Positions 1 to 12,839 of a DNA stretch of 64,000 nt are shown here, piece after piece (position 1 is the first letter of the stretch; every line of letters starts with the position of its first letter). Where the stretch lies: contig NW_024881279.1 in the NCBI RefSeq assembly GCF_018691265.1, forward strand, positions 8,585,243-8,649,242, given 5' to 3'. A model generated the notes under the pieces. The model was not told where the DNA came from. It searched no databases and saw only the letters and a list, made by a program, of their open reading frames with translations. The position numbers and the translations under genes are program-made. This DNA comes from Tyto alba (Eukaryota; Chordata; Aves; Strigiformes; Tytonidae).

Positions 1-784
1 GAACAGGGATTTTTACCCAGCTCTAGTAAGTGTGATTGGGAGGAAAACTGGACAGGTGGTGGGGCAAGATGCATCAACAAGGAGAAACGTCAGTGAGCAG
101 TGCCTGCTCCCATGACCAGACTATGGAAACCACCTTCCTTGTCCTCCCCCCACCTTCCCATTGCTTTTTAATTGAGACCTTCCTTACTTGCTTTCATACA
201 AAAGCACTCCCTGCAAATACACACAAATGTACAACATTCAGTTGCATTTAAAGATTCCTTTTATTGCAGATGTTGTTCAGTACAAAGCTGGTGGAGACCT
301 GTGAATTTGCTCCTCCTGAGACAGAGTTCCTAAAGTGAGAATTCAATGTTTTTTTTGAGGACTGTGATCATCTCTTTGTATGTTCTGGTACGGGCCCCAC
401 AGAGAAAGAGCCTGTTATTTGATCATACACCAATACAAATAAAAACCAGCATGCAGTCACATTATTTAATGCTAGCAATTTTTGCTACTTTTATAAATCT
501 GTTGTCTTCTACCAGCAACAAAATGACACTGATGTTAACAACGTTATTTCCTCCTTGATGTTTGAAGAGTTGCTCTTTCTCTAGCCACTGGTGCAAGCAT
601 TTTGAGAATTGAGTGTTAACTTACAGACAAGTAGAAAAGGAAACTATGCCTTATTGCAAAGATGTGAAGACCCTGCAGGTTACAGCTTGCTGCTCAGATT
701 CCAACCCCAAATACTGCAGACTTGTTTGTGGGAACTGTAGGAAGAACTGGAAGGACTTCTAAACTTGTTGCCAGGTGCATTGAA
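1..784. other. Non-coding unique sequence
   Basis: No exon, RNA gene or repeat family is recognised here. Open frames of 60-71 codons are present but show no family resemblance. The sequence is AT-leaning, with ordinary T-rich runs. The stretch just before 784 may contain more of the CR1 fragment described next, but the resemblance fades there. Confidence 0.6.
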
Positions 785-880
785 TAAGATGATGTTGAAT
801 AAAACTGGCCCCAGTCCTGATCCTTGTGGATCTCCCACTCACCTTCCTTCGCTAGAAATGCCCGTCATCCCCGAGCGCCC
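785..880 (-). mobile_element. CR1-type LINE fragment (decayed)
   Basis: The stretch around 792-835 reads like the antisense of the 3' portion of avian CR1 LINEs, in the segment whose antisense usually runs 'aaaactggccccag', then 'ctgatcc', then a 'ggg-acacc' block. Here the corresponding words are 'aaaactggccccagtcctga' followed by 'tccttgtgga'. The similarity weakens past about 850. If correct, the element is a heavily 5'- and 3'-truncated copy inserted on the minus strand, with no coding capacity left. The call rests on remembered consensus features over about 50-90 bp; chance similarity is possible outside the core. Confidence 0.5.
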
Positions 881-2910
881 CTTTTACACCTTTGCCACCA
901 AGTTGTCCCTCTGATTTGTTAGACCTGGTTCTCAGTTTTTGATATGTTTTGATATGTCTAAAGAACATCAGCTATGCTGGGATACTTCTATATGTAAAAT
1001 AGTCATGGGAAAACACCTTATGGTGAAAGCAAGAGAAAGTTTGTGGTCACTGAGGATTCCTCATTATTTTTGTCTATGCAGAGAAACTACAATGCAGAAA
1101 ACAGTAACCAAGAGGAAACTGTAGTGCAGTGACTTTGAGATGCCACTGTTGTCTTAGTGACGGTTTGTGGCTCAGATGACTCTAGCCCACCTAGAAAACA
1201 GAAAGGCAGCAAAACCTATAGAGCAGAGAGTAAGGAAATCACATATGTTAAGGTGGTGATCATGAGCCATTTAATCTTAACTCTTTCATCTTGCCAGTTT
1301 ACAGAGTGCGGACTTGCACTCCATTACGTCTGCAGAAGACCCATAACCTTTGTTTGATCATCCTACCTTGGTTTAAAGACTTTGAGTGAAAGAGATCACC
1401 ACAAAGCTGTAGAAAAATTGTTTTAGTGGGTAATTGCTCTTGTAAAAAGTAAATCTGACATTTGCTGTATGTACTACTTCAGCTTTTTCTTCTGTCTTTG
1501 AATGTATTTATAGTCCTGTGCAGTGACCTGCTTTCAAATTATTGTTTCACTTTTTTTATTCATTTTTTTTTCCTTATTTGGAATATGTAAAGAAGTCCTG
1601 ATATAGAACATGGTATTTAAAACTTTTTAGAACAAAGTTAGTGTTTTCTAGTTAGAAAAACTTGCTGTAACTATTTTTTTCTAACAAGTTCTTCCTTAGT
1701 TTAATTTAAATAAACCAGCACATATATGCCTATACAGATCTAGGACAGTTGTACACCTCCCCAGTATTTCATGTTAAAAACTACTGACCACAAAACACTT
1801 GACTAAGCTGGTATTGGCTTGACCCATATGGCTGTTCTTTCTATGATAAGAATGTTAGTTTATAGTTTCTCCCTTTTCCTGGTAATTTTCTCCCTTGTTT
1901 TAAAAAAATTCTTTCCATCTTTCACTACAGCCAGTGGTGCTCTGAAGACATGTAGGAACCATGAAATCCTCATCTTCAAGTGTTTGGATGCATTTTCCGG
2001 CTGAATGAATTTTTCTGAATGTTTCCCAGCAGTCATATTATTGTCAAATTTTAATGCAAAAGTTTTGATTTTTTCTGTTCACGCATTGAAACAACTTTTT
2101 ACTACCATTTATCACAATTTCATGATGTTATCCAAAGTCTGATTTAAATGTTGCAGAGAATCTGCTGAAATTGTGATATTGTTGTTCGTATTGCTCTCTT
2201 GTTCCTGCTTGCAGCAAGTTCAGTGAAAATTTACTTATGTTCCTCATCTTATCACAGCTACATTGTTTTCAGTGTATGCTACTACCAAGAACAATGCTAT
2301 AGCACTTAATAACAGAATTTTGTCATAGTCTTTATCTCTGGAAACTATTCCAGTTTATCATTTTAATAGCAAATGGTGTGTTTTACACTGTTGCCTGATA
2401 AAAGTTCTCGTAAGCCTCTTTTTTTGATTGTCCTTTTCTGTCTCTCTCCAGCCATAACTTTCAGGAACACTTACTTCCCCTCATCTTTTTAAGGCCAAGG
2501 TCCAGCCTAATGAAAGACGCTGTGGGTCACCGCATGTATCAGACATATGACACAGTGCTTTCAGACAAAACAATAAAGCAGTGTACAAAGGGACCACAAC
2601 AAACTAACAATGTCATGATGATAAAGAAACAAAAGATGATGGGCTGTCATGAAAAAGTCCACTATGAGTGTGCATTGCAGTTCAGGCTTCAGCCAGCTGG
2701 CAGGGAAATGGAGAAGAGATATGAATGTTGTTTCTATCTTATTTTCCTATTCTCATTTATCTTTCACAGTGTGGAGTACTTAATCAGGTGTCATTTGTAT
2801 CTGTTCTTCAGACAGACAGGTTTCAAAAAAACAAGGAAAGACTCACATAAGTGAATATGTAGAGAAGAGGCCCAGCAGTTACTAGTAAATATATGGCTAG
2901 TGGTTCACAT
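881..2910. other. Non-coding unique sequence
   Basis: No supported gene. The sequence is AT-rich with T runs near 1550-1570 and 2420. A short local duplication, tttgatatg repeated, occurs at about 938-955. The longest open frame (114 codons, 2510-2854) has no recognisable domain and no flanking splice-site pattern that I find convincing. Confidence 0.6.
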
Positions 2911-2990
2911 CTAGAGTGACCACCTGTCCAGTATTGTGGAGGATGTCCTTTATTTGGTACTTTATGTCCCTGATACACTAACAAATGGCT
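2911..2990 (+). mobile_element. Possible DNA-transposon terminal fossil
   Basis: The segment begins 'ctagagtgaccacctgtcc' and continues with spaced 'tgtcc', 'tatttgg' and 'tatgtccctg' words. This resembles the terminal region of an old non-autonomous DNA transposon type found in reptiles and other vertebrates, whose ends begin 'agggtgaccag-tgtccc' and carry repeated 'gtccc' words. Only one terminus is seen; a matching inverted end was not found within the next kilobase. A decayed one-ended copy would explain it, but coincidence is also possible. Confidence 0.35.
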
Positions 2991-5479
2991 AAATAGACTT
3001 CTGATAAGGTGCAAAATATCTTCCAATCTGTAATAGAACAGCAATATCAGGGCTTCAAGGGAGCATGAGACACCCTGAAGTGAAACCTGGCAAATAAGTT
3101 TTGGGCTTGTTTTCCCTCAGAAGGAAATTTCTGAGATTTTTTTTCTGAAATGAGGATGATGTCTGTATTGGTGAGCTCTAGCTTGCCATGGGGGAGGTGT
3201 AATAAGAGATGATAGATGGGCTAAAAGGAAATGCAATATTGTCCAAAAAAGGTCTGCAGTGCACATAGGAATTTATGGGTAGTGTAGTACCTGGCTTGGA
3301 AAATTGTCTTGTCTATAGTTAATAAAGTGTGGATTTTTTGAGCTGAGATTTCCTTTGTTTTAGGTCCTTCCCTCATTTCAAAGACAAGGTGCGGAAATTC
3401 ATGCTAAGTAGGAACAGGAATAGATTCTTGAACTATGCAAACTTGGACAACATTAACCTCCGTGATGACTTAGTGAGGGTCTCAGTCCATGTACCACGGG
3501 CACCCCACAGCCTAAAGTTGCTGTCATTGACTTGCAGAGTGCCACATGCTGAAAGCCATGTCCTGGAAATACAGTTCCAATCTTGTCTTGGGAACCTGAG
3601 CTCCCAAACATGGGACAAAACTGAGTGTCACAAGTGTTTCCTACAGTCTGGTGCAGAATGAAAAAGTGAGGAAGAACCTGCTACCTTGGGATGTACAAAA
3701 TGCATTGAATATTAGTTATGAATGGATGGATTGTTTCCAGCAACAAAATCTACCCTGATGAAAACATCAGAACTTATTTTTCAGGGTTTGTGATGGGTGT
3801 GTGTTCAGATGTGTTTGAAATGCTTCTAAGTAATGTTATCAAAAGTGTGACATTTAGTTAACTCAGCACATTGAGCCTAATGATAACACATTTTGGTTCA
3901 CCACAGGCAGCAATGAGCTCTCCTGAGCAACTCCAAAGGTGGGAAGGAGGAGACCTGTAGTGCCCATGAACACACATTTTGCTGGAGAAAGGCAGGGTGG
4001 CAAGAGAGCTGATTATGTTGTCAACCCCCAGCTCCCATCAGAGAGACATTTATGAGTTCAGAATATCTGCTATCCGATATTTATTACAATGATCAATTTT
4101 TCAGTCTTAATTTTTATAACACTCATTTGCCACCAAAATGAATAACAATAGAATGCATTCGTTTCATATTCTTGAGTCAGAACTGGTCAATGAGATGTCT
4201 TTTTGACATTGAAACATATTATAAACATTTTCTAAACCTGAATCAGCAAATGATTTTTTTAATTTGAAATGGAAATTTCTGCTGTGTCATTCAGCTGATC
4301 GATAAGTTATCCAGAAGAAGTAATACAAATGGGAGCAGGAGAGAATTGCACCTCTGTTGTGCTGTTATTGCTGGTTTTGCTAGCATGTAACTGATTAGTC
4401 AGGTAGCAGCATGAAATTTTCTTCTCCACAATATTTATGTAAATTTAAATGCTTTTCAGAGATAACTTATTTAGTTAAAATAAATAAATAAAAGAACTAA
4501 GATGAACAGAGACTATGCTTAAGTACCCTGAAGATATTTGACCATGCCAGATGATTCTGCATCTCAGAAATACAGTGAAAATAGGCCACTGGACCTTTAA
4601 CCCTTGTAGGTCTGAATTTCACTGACTTTCCCACCCCAAATATAGGACATGAGTTCCTAAGAAATCTCAGAAATAAGAAATGTAATTTGGTCTGTATACA
4701 ACCTGCCCAACTGGATGTGGTAAAGAAGTTCAGAAGAGTGGAAGTTTTATGAAGGTGTTTTTGATGACTCACCCTTCATTGCAGGAAGGCTACAGGAAGG
4801 AATGAAGCTTGTAGTTTAAGTGTATTCCAGATGGGAGATGGGACAGGAGAAGTGGTCCAAAAGACCCAAGGACAGAGCGGGGAGAGGTAGCAGCTGGACA
4901 AAAAGGTCAGTAGAAGGAGTAGTGTAAGCAATAAGTTCATAGATGATGTGCCTTTCCGGTGTGTTTTGTGGCAATCAGTTAATCCATGCCCTTTGAGATT
5001 CAAGTCTGGCAATATTTCCCTGACTAAAATTCAACCTCCATGGGTTTCTGTTGGTATCAGTCAGGAGTGGCCTCAGATTTAAGGTGGGATTTTAGGCTGT
5101 CAATCAGGACGATGTTCCCGCCTCATGAATGGGTACCGAGGGTCAAGCGTTTGAGGGTGGTGGAGTGAGGAGGATAAGGCTGGGTGCCACTGCAGAATCT
5201 GACCCTAGCAGGTGGTCCAAGCCATGGGCTCTATCATTTGGGGTAGATGATGACTTATTGCTCTCTCCAGGAATTTTATTTGCATAAGAATGGGCAGAGG
5301 AAAACTGCAGTGTCCCTGCAGCAAGACCATCATTACAATGTACTGCCGGGGTTACATTTCTGTAGCAAAAGCATGCATATTAAAAAGGGTGTGTGTGCAT
5401 GGAGGATTGGGATGGATGAACACATTGTGGCATTTGTGAAATGAGTTGAAGTATCAGAAACAATGAAGCCAAGGTCCCT
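2991..5479. other. Non-coding unique sequence
   Basis: No gene recognised. 4000-4500 is AT-rich, ending in a short (AAAT)n-like run near 4478-4493. 4497-5012 carries two minus-strand open frames (91 and 78 codons) without similarity to known families. From about 5100 the GC content and CpG count begin to rise towards the patch that follows. Confidence 0.6.
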
Positions 5480-5755
5480 TCTCCGAAGATGTATGAGGGG
5501 GCGTTGGACGACTGGAATCTCATTGTCATGTGGGAGGTTTTGTTCTTCCTTCTTTTTCCCTTTTTCCTTGCATGCAAGCGAGAAAGGGGGCGGGGAGGGG
5601 AGGGAGGTAGTCGCTCCGCTGCCGTGCTGGGTGCCAGGCTCGCTACTGCAGTATCGTACTCAATATTCTGATCACCTTGCAAGTCAAGGAGCCTTGTGGA
5701 GCCTGCAGTGGTGTCAGGGTGAAAAACGAGCAACTCCATCACGCTTGGCCAGGCG
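5480..5755. promoter_or_regulatory. Small CpG-rich patch (candidate CpG island)
   Basis: By eye this is the best CpG cluster in the first part of the window: about 13 CpG dinucleotides in roughly 275 bp, GC a little above 50%, and a G-rich core at 5584-5609. My hand estimate of observed/expected CpG is about 0.6, at the edge of the usual island definition. Such patches often mark promoters or unmethylated enhancers. Overlapping open frames on both strands (130 and 120 codons) are side effects of GC content. A TATATAAG word lies 110 bp downstream at about 5864, but no transcript structure can be inferred from sequence alone. Confidence 0.35.
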
Positions 5756-6122
5756 GTGGCTGCCTGCCCACAGCAAGTGCTATCTGCAGTGTCTTCCTTT
5801 GATAGAAACCCACTTTAAACAGGGTGGTGGGCTGGTGGCTTGCCTTTTGTTTTGATACATGTATATAAGACTATTTGCCTTAATGTTTAAGTAAGAGATT
5901 TCACTGCAGTGGTTCACAATACCGGAGGCTTGAACTCCTTGTCTTAGGGTCTTGCATTCCTCCCACGTTTTGTGACTCCTTTACAAAGATGCAGAAAGGA
6001 GTGGGCTCTGTTGAATGTGGTTTTGGATGTGTTTTCTTCTCCCTCTCTTGTTCTTTTACATGGTGAGTGAGCTGGAGGAGGCAGTTTCCCACAATGAAAG
6101 GCGGAAGGAAAGCACTGGCACT

Positions 6123-6150
6123 TGTGTGTGTGTGTATATGTGTACATGTG
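6123..6150. repeat. (TG)n microsatellite, interrupted
   Basis: An alternating TG tract is interrupted by TATATG and TACATG steps. It is a common vertebrate dinucleotide repeat and is likely length-polymorphic. Confidence 0.85.
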
Positions 6151-7630
6151 TTGAGGGAGGAGCAGGCTTTTCAGCAGGAAGGTATTGCAGTGATGAGTGC
6201 AATATAGATCCCTGGATACTGCTAACCCAAACCACTCTCTTTTATTTTATTTATTGTTTGTGGCAAAAGCATTACCTAGGCAACCATGATGCTTCTCCCC
6301 TCTTAACTGGCGCATTCTGCGTCATCTGTGTGGGACACAACAAAGCAGCAGAAGGGGCAAGACAAGTGCTGTTTGGCTCAAGAAGCTCAGAGACTGATAG
6401 TGGTAGTTAGAGGCAACTAGGCATCTGGGAAACGCTGCACGGGGTTTTTCCCACACTGCTCTGTCAGGTCACTCAGAAAAGGTCTGCAACACCCCCTTGT
6501 TTATTGCAGGGCTGGTCTTCCACCCATGGCTCAGCTGAGGCACTTTGGTTGCAGCCTGCTGTTCCCCCTGGGATTTTGGTCATGACATCTAATCTCTGCA
6601 GTGTCAATACACATCATTCTTCACTTGCAGCAGCCTCTACTCTGCCAAGATGACTTTGTGCCATCTCCAGGGAGAGAGACAGAGGCAGTTACTGGTTGCC
6701 TGTTAGGTTACATGTTCTGTTACTAACACCTTTGCTCTCAGTGCAGATACAGCCCAGATTTGTTAGAATAAAAATAATTCCTTCCCTCATGGCTGGACAA
6801 CTGCGTGGTTATGAAGGCTTGTGATGGCAACTTCAGGGCTGACCCACAAATCAAATAATCCAATCACTCACTCAGCTCTGGGGAACAAGCAAGTAACGCC
6901 CTCCTGGAGCTGCATTAACACCAGCGTGGCTACCCCGCACACAAACTCTCCTTTATGTCTGTGCACTGAATTTAGGATAAGGTTCCCAGTATGTTCACTG
7001 GGAGGGAAAAAGCCCTCAAAAAACCTAATTTTTATTGTGACTAGATCAGTGCAAGAGTGTCTGTTTGCACAAGGAACAGACACAATTATATCCCAGATGC
7101 TGCAACCATGTACCAACTTCTGTTGAGGCCTGATTTGAACTGCTGTATCGCAAGAAAAAATAGAAAGGAATATCCCAGACAACAGGGTGGATATCTGTCT
7201 GTCTATCATTTAGAGATAAAGAGAAGGAGAAAGAAGGAAGGAGGAGAAACTTATTACTTCCTCTTTAGTGCAGGTGTCTGGAAAACATTCTGCAGATTAT
7301 TATAACTGTGTCAGACTAATTAGAACTGTGATGATGTATACTCATAAGGACAGGAATTATTTTATTAAAAGTGTTGACAGATATAGCTAACAATTTAATC
7401 TTGTTAGCCATTCCCATCTCTGGATAAAATGTACAATGAAGGGTGATGTAAAAGTTTTACAGTACAGGTCACGTGAAAATCAGCATTCTGGCAAAAGAAT
7501 ATAAAATGTTCCACAATGCAGAATTTCCCATTCAGATGCATTTCCTCTTAGAAAATCCCCTTAGGTCCAAACCTGTAGCTGAAATGTTTTGAATTTTTAA
7601 AGATTTTGCAAAATTTTTTCCTGTGATTCT

Positions 7631-7650
7631 CCCCCCCCACCCCCCCACCT
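7631..7650. repeat. C-rich tract (G-rich on minus strand)
   Basis: Runs of eight and seven C separated by A, then CC. The minus strand carries two long G runs, so intramolecular or intermolecular G-quadruplex formation is possible. Confidence 0.8.
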
Positions 7651-8327
7651 TTTTGTTTTTCCCCTGCCTTTATTTTATGTTTTTTTTTTCATTGGATGCT
7701 CACTATTTTTCTACCAGCATGTGGTGGTATCAGCTCAGAAAGGCTTCCTGCAGGCTTGTTTCTCCATCAGTGTTTCAAAGTTTTTGTTGTTCTCCAAACT
7801 GATGTGCCGTCAACAAATCCATGCCTCTTCCAAGTAAGCATTGTATTATATGGAAGTGGTAAGACAAAACAGTATCTAACAGGGATTGGTTAAAAAGGAG
7901 AGACTTTTGGTTTTGAGTGAGAAGAATCAAGGACTATCTTATGCTGGTAAGTTAGCAGAATTTTTTTGGAGGTGACAGTGAATCCTCTTCATAAATCCTG
8001 AGCTTGGTATGAAACATTTGATTTCACCCAAAATGAAAGGCTGTGTTTTATTTTAAGTCACTTAATTCAAATTTAATTTTTAGCAGCACTCCCATCCTCT
8101 GGTTCCAAACTAAAACCAAATCTACAGATAATGTTGAATTGAAATGTACCACAAATTCCTAAACAGTATATTTTGGGGGGTAAATAGTGAATTAATATAT
8201 TTCAACAGCAGAGAAATAAATTACTTTTCCACCTACTCATTAAAAATCATTCCCAGGAAACATCAGAAATCATACACTTCCACCTTCACACCTTCAGAGA
8301 AGCTAGTTTCATGAACAGGTTTTGTAC

Positions 8328-8349
8328 TTTTTTTTTTTTTTTTTTTTTT
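8328..8349. repeat. T22 homopolymer
   Basis: Uninterrupted run of 22 T on the plus strand. No retrogene-like sequence is recognisable on either side, so it is called only as a simple repeat. Confidence 0.9.
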
Positions 8350-10489
8350 AATCCTATCTGCTTTCAAGAAAAGAGAGTTTGTATTGTCATTTCTGTGGTT
8401 AGATGACATGTTTCTGTTCCCAGGGAGGATGAGAGCAAGGCAGGAGTAGGCATTCCTGCATCTGAGCCAGAGTCAGCGACGGGTTTGCTCTGACCTGGAG
8501 CATCACCGGGGCAGGCTGGTGCTGGGCACGCAGTACTCAAAATGATCTTGTCACAACAGGCTGCTCAAAATTTGTCATGATGAGAATTTTATGGAAGAAA
8601 CAGTAGGCTCTCAGAAGAGAAAGAAGTATGACTGGAAGAGTGACAGGAAGGCACTGTCTTCTCGGGTGGTAGAAGCATGTCCTCCATAGATGGCTACCAG
8701 TACTGGCCCTTTTTCTGACCCTAGTTATAGCCCTGATGTTGGGTTTAAGGCAAAAGGAATACTCATAGCTATTAGAAAGTGTGGTCCCCCTTTCCCCACC
8801 CATGTTGGTACATAGGAAGATAATAGGTAATTCTTTTTGTTCCAGAAAATGTATGTTCAGAGAATGTCCAACTCCTGCTCAAGCTCTCTCCAGCATTAAG
8901 TGAAAAATCAGTCCTTTCTAGGTTTGCTTTTCTTCTGTTTTTTAGTCTTCCCCCCATGACAAATGAGTGAAATGAACTGGAGAGACAAGTCCAAATTTGT
9001 AACAGACTGTAAGCATGCCCATGGGCATCAAACAGCTGAGGGGATGGAGGAGGCAATGTCAGTCAGTGGACTCAAGAGCCCAGCTCCCAAGGTGAAGTTG
9101 CCCTCCTGAATGCAGGCAGGTTGTGTGTGAGATCAACACCTCCCCCCTCTTGAGAGTCTTGAGCTCCAGTCTTGCTCTAGCCCTGCTTTTCACCCTTTTG
9201 CTTCACAGGGTTGTAGGGCTTATGGGAGGGAAGTAAATCTAATGAGGAATGTAACTTTCAGATGTTTTGTGAAGAAGACTACTCCGACACCTCAGATATA
9301 TCTAGTTTCCTCTGTCTCTGTGGCTCTCTGTACACTTGCTCATTGAATTACTCTCTGGCAGGTACAGGGCCCCCTTGTAGAGACAAATGATTTACTGGCT
9401 CATGTGACTTATATTTAATACACAAGTTTAGACTGTAGCCTCAGGTCCATCCCCTTGGCACTGCTTCAGTGATGCAAGAAGGAGACACAGCTGATCTAAG
9501 GAGTTAAATAGATGTCTTCTTGCATAAATAATCTGAAGGCTGGAAGGGAATGTCCAGGCCAGTCTGCAATCCAATAAATCTGTCAAAATCACAAAAAGCT
9601 GGTTTTGAGCAGCACAAATCACAACAGCCTGATAGCCCAGGATTATGGGCAGAGGGATGGAAAGGGTGTAAAGATGACACAAGTATCACTGTAGAACACC
9701 TTTCCCATCCAAGAGGTCTTAAAAAAGAATTGCGTTTTGTTGTATGAGTAACTTCACCTGCAGTTGCCTCCCTGCTTCAGCCCTGAATTTTCATAAGTAG
9801 GGAGAATTGGTATCTCTGGTGCAATTGTACTAATGGGGAAATCCTACAGAATTGCAAAGTGAAGAGTGTCCACTTCAATTCTGAACCATCCCACAGCAAG
9901 ACACGGATCATTAGGTGAGGAAGGTGGCTCCAAAGGACATTTGGAAAAATGTTACATGTGTCCTCTTGACAAAAACTAGCAGACACACACTCCAGAAATA
10001 AGTCTAGATGGGAAAACTAGCACCAGCATTTGGTCGTGTTCCTTGTAGGAGGTGGTAATGGGATACAATCATCATTCATGTTATTTTATTGTGAAACTTG
10101 CATCTGAGTTGTGGTATTGCTTTATTCTGCTTTTCTCTTGAAAGACCAGGCAAACACCAGGCTGCTGTCAGACTGCCATGGGCTGGTGTGATACATCTCC
10201 AGCATGTCCATGCGTCTGACTGCAGGGAATTGTGCTTCCAAATCTACCCATAAAACCACCATGGCTGCTGCGTCGTGACCGACAGCAGCACTGCACACTG
10301 GCTCGGAGCTGAGGAGGCTTCTGAGACAAACACTACCCCGATTCAAGTGATTCGTGACTGAATAATGTCCTTTCACTTCCAGAGAGAGCCAGTGTGACAG
10401 GCACATGCTCTACCTGTTCTGACAGGGAACCCCTACATCAGCTGTGCAAGGGAATTTGAGCAGATCGGGGGCTCTGGTTTCATTCCAAA

Positions 10490-10590
10490 TGTGACAGGGC
10501 TGTGTAAATAAATAATCCCAATCTACATAATTATCTCTTTTTTGGGAACTCATCACATAAATCAGGCTGATATCAAGGGATGCTGTGTGT
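10490..10590. promoter_or_regulatory. Candidate conserved noncoding element
   Basis: A non-repetitive, AT-rich but complex block with TAAATAAATAATCC, CATAATTA and GATATCAA words, which resemble forkhead, homeodomain and GATA/TCF-type binding sites. Such composition is typical of vertebrate developmental enhancers lying in gene deserts. Conservation cannot be judged from one genome; this is an inference from texture. Confidence 0.25.
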
Positions 10591-12839
10591 GGAATTCATG
10601 TATTCAAAGCTGGATTCTTCCTGGCCTTGTTGCCTGGGTGTTTTGAGGAGGTGTATGATTTTGTACGCTCTTGAACATCATAGATTTTCTTCTGAGGAAG
10701 ATCAAATGCTTTTATCATTTTCACCAGAAAAATGCCATCAACGGCAGACTTCCAGTGGTGATTGAAAGTGTGAATTCTCATGCAAACTGATTCTTTTGCA
10801 TACAGTCATCTGGGAACCGGGCATTTGATTTTCATTTATTATTCTCTCTGGCAGCATGTTCAGTCAGTATGCAGATTTCCTTCTTCATTCAATTTTCAGT
10901 GGGCAGGAAGACTACAATTAGTTGTATTATCATCAGTGTGAATAAAAGGGAAACACCAAACTGGATCTTTATGAGCCTGCAGTTGCAGTGGGAAGATGCA
11001 GATTCATTGCACACTAGTGGGGGTATGAAAAAATGCTTCAGGCCAGCTGAATTCGGCTCTTTGTCATCCTCCTCCTTTGAGGAAATTTTTGTTTTTTGCT
11101 TTTGTTCCAGACCTTCTCCCCAAGTCAGCCTAGACAGGGAAATCACTGGATGGGACAGAGTTGCATCTTGAAGAACTGACAAGGACAAATAAACTAACAC
11201 AGAGAAAAGCTGGCTGGAGAGGCAGCCAAAAGGCATGTTGAGGAAAAACTATTGCAACCTAAGCTTAAATGTGTTTTCAAAGATGCCTGCCATCTAAGCA
11301 TAGCTGATGTGGGACCTACATGCTGAAGTACACAGCTAAGAAGCTGGTTGTTCTGCAAGACAGGAGATAAGCACGACAGGCAAGGAGATACTCCTCTGTT
11401 TCACCAGGAGGATAAATATATTATTTTTACAAGTAGTTTTTTTAGGGGTGGGGTATGGAACTATAGCTTATTTTGTCAGGATCTTAGTTTGCAGGGTTTG
11501 AATTGAATTAGCTGTTTTGAGAGGAGGATTCAGATTGGTGGATTCTGCCTATGTGCTCCCTTGCATGCTGTCAAAGGTAATTTATGTGTTGAGTGTACTT
11601 GCTTTGCTGTGAAGCTGTTGGGATCTCTAGACCACATATTCATATGCTGGAACTGACTCTAACACCTCCCTGAGTTAGAAAAAATTGTACTTTCCCTGAT
11701 TTATAAGATGAATGGGGATTTGGGAGTTGACCCCTTAGTGTTGTGCTATGCTTATGTTTCCATGCTGTTAATAAATCAGTGAGAAAAAGAAATTAAAGAC
11801 AGACATTTTCTATTGCCCTTATGCTGGAACATTATTAATTCACCAGGAAAAACTCATTTGGGAGAACCTGGTAATTTCTTCAACTCCATATGTTGACACT
11901 TCCCTGGCTTAGTAAGTCCTCTGGCAGCAGCATGCTATGACTCCTCATACTGTTGAGGATTCCCAAAGTTCAGATTAGCTGAGTCTCCCTGCAGGAGGCC
12001 ACAGGGATGCAGCATAACTTTACAGAAATCATAGTAAAGAAATGCTATCGCTCCACAAACAACCAAACATAGGAGTCAAACATCTTGTGTGGCTTTTCTG
12101 AAGACTAATAGGGAATATCTGAGGGCTGCATGCTCAGTAACCCCACTGCAACCCAGCTGCTCCCAGAACATCCCCATCTTCCTGATTTTGTAAAACACAA
12201 GGCACGGATGCCCACATCTTTGAGACTGTGTTACTGTGTAGAATTGGGTTGAAACGGGTAGGGCAGGCAGACACACACACAGAGCATAACTGCGTAACTG
12301 TCATTTCCTTAGGAAACCAAGCAAGATAAGACAGCTTGCTTCCAGTAGGAAAATGATGCAGTGGGTCATGTGTGCTTTGACTCCCAGGTATCCTCGTTAT
12401 ACAGATTTCTTTCTTTCTCCTCCTCAAGATGTTCTCCCAAGCTCCCTTTTGGTTTTTCTCTTCTGTATTTTGGTCTCAATTGCAGTTTCCTGGTGTGATG
12501 CTTATTACACTGATGAATTCAGGGAGTCACATGGCAGGTGGCAGGTATTGACCCTCCTGTCATCACACTGTTGCTGTCCCCCAACCTGACAAGCCAGCTG
12601 CTCTGGCTGACAGTCTGCACGTCTGATGCTGGTGGTTCACCTCATTTTGGCTCTCTAGTGTGTTTTTGCTACTCTAATTTGGGTGCTCTTCACTACCATC
12701 CCTGATGAATTCTGTAAAATTTGGACTGCTATCTCATTAAAGTATAGCTTTTAATCACTAGCTTCTTCATTTCTCTCTTTTGCCTTACCCAGTAATACTG
12801 TAAGCTGTTTAAGTAGTGCAATTGCAGAGTTATTTTTGA
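10591..12839. other. Non-coding unique sequence
   Basis: No gene recognised. Overlapping opposite-strand open frames at 10869-11236 (100 and 115 codons) and 12076-12427 (97 codons) do not resemble known proteins. No tandem or interspersed repeat was identified by eye. Confidence 0.6.

Larger units (their letters stand above)
5756..10489. other. Non-coding sequence with simple repeats
   Basis: No gene recognised. It contains a (TG)n tract at about 6123-6150, a purine-rich run at about 7213-7247, a C-rich G4-capable run at 7631-7650 and a T22 homopolymer at 8328-8349. A modestly CpG-containing stretch at 8470-8535 and another at 10150-10350 are not dense enough to call islands. Open frames up to 131 codons (6015-6410) carry no recognisable motif; that frame runs through the TG repeat. 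Confidence 0.6.
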
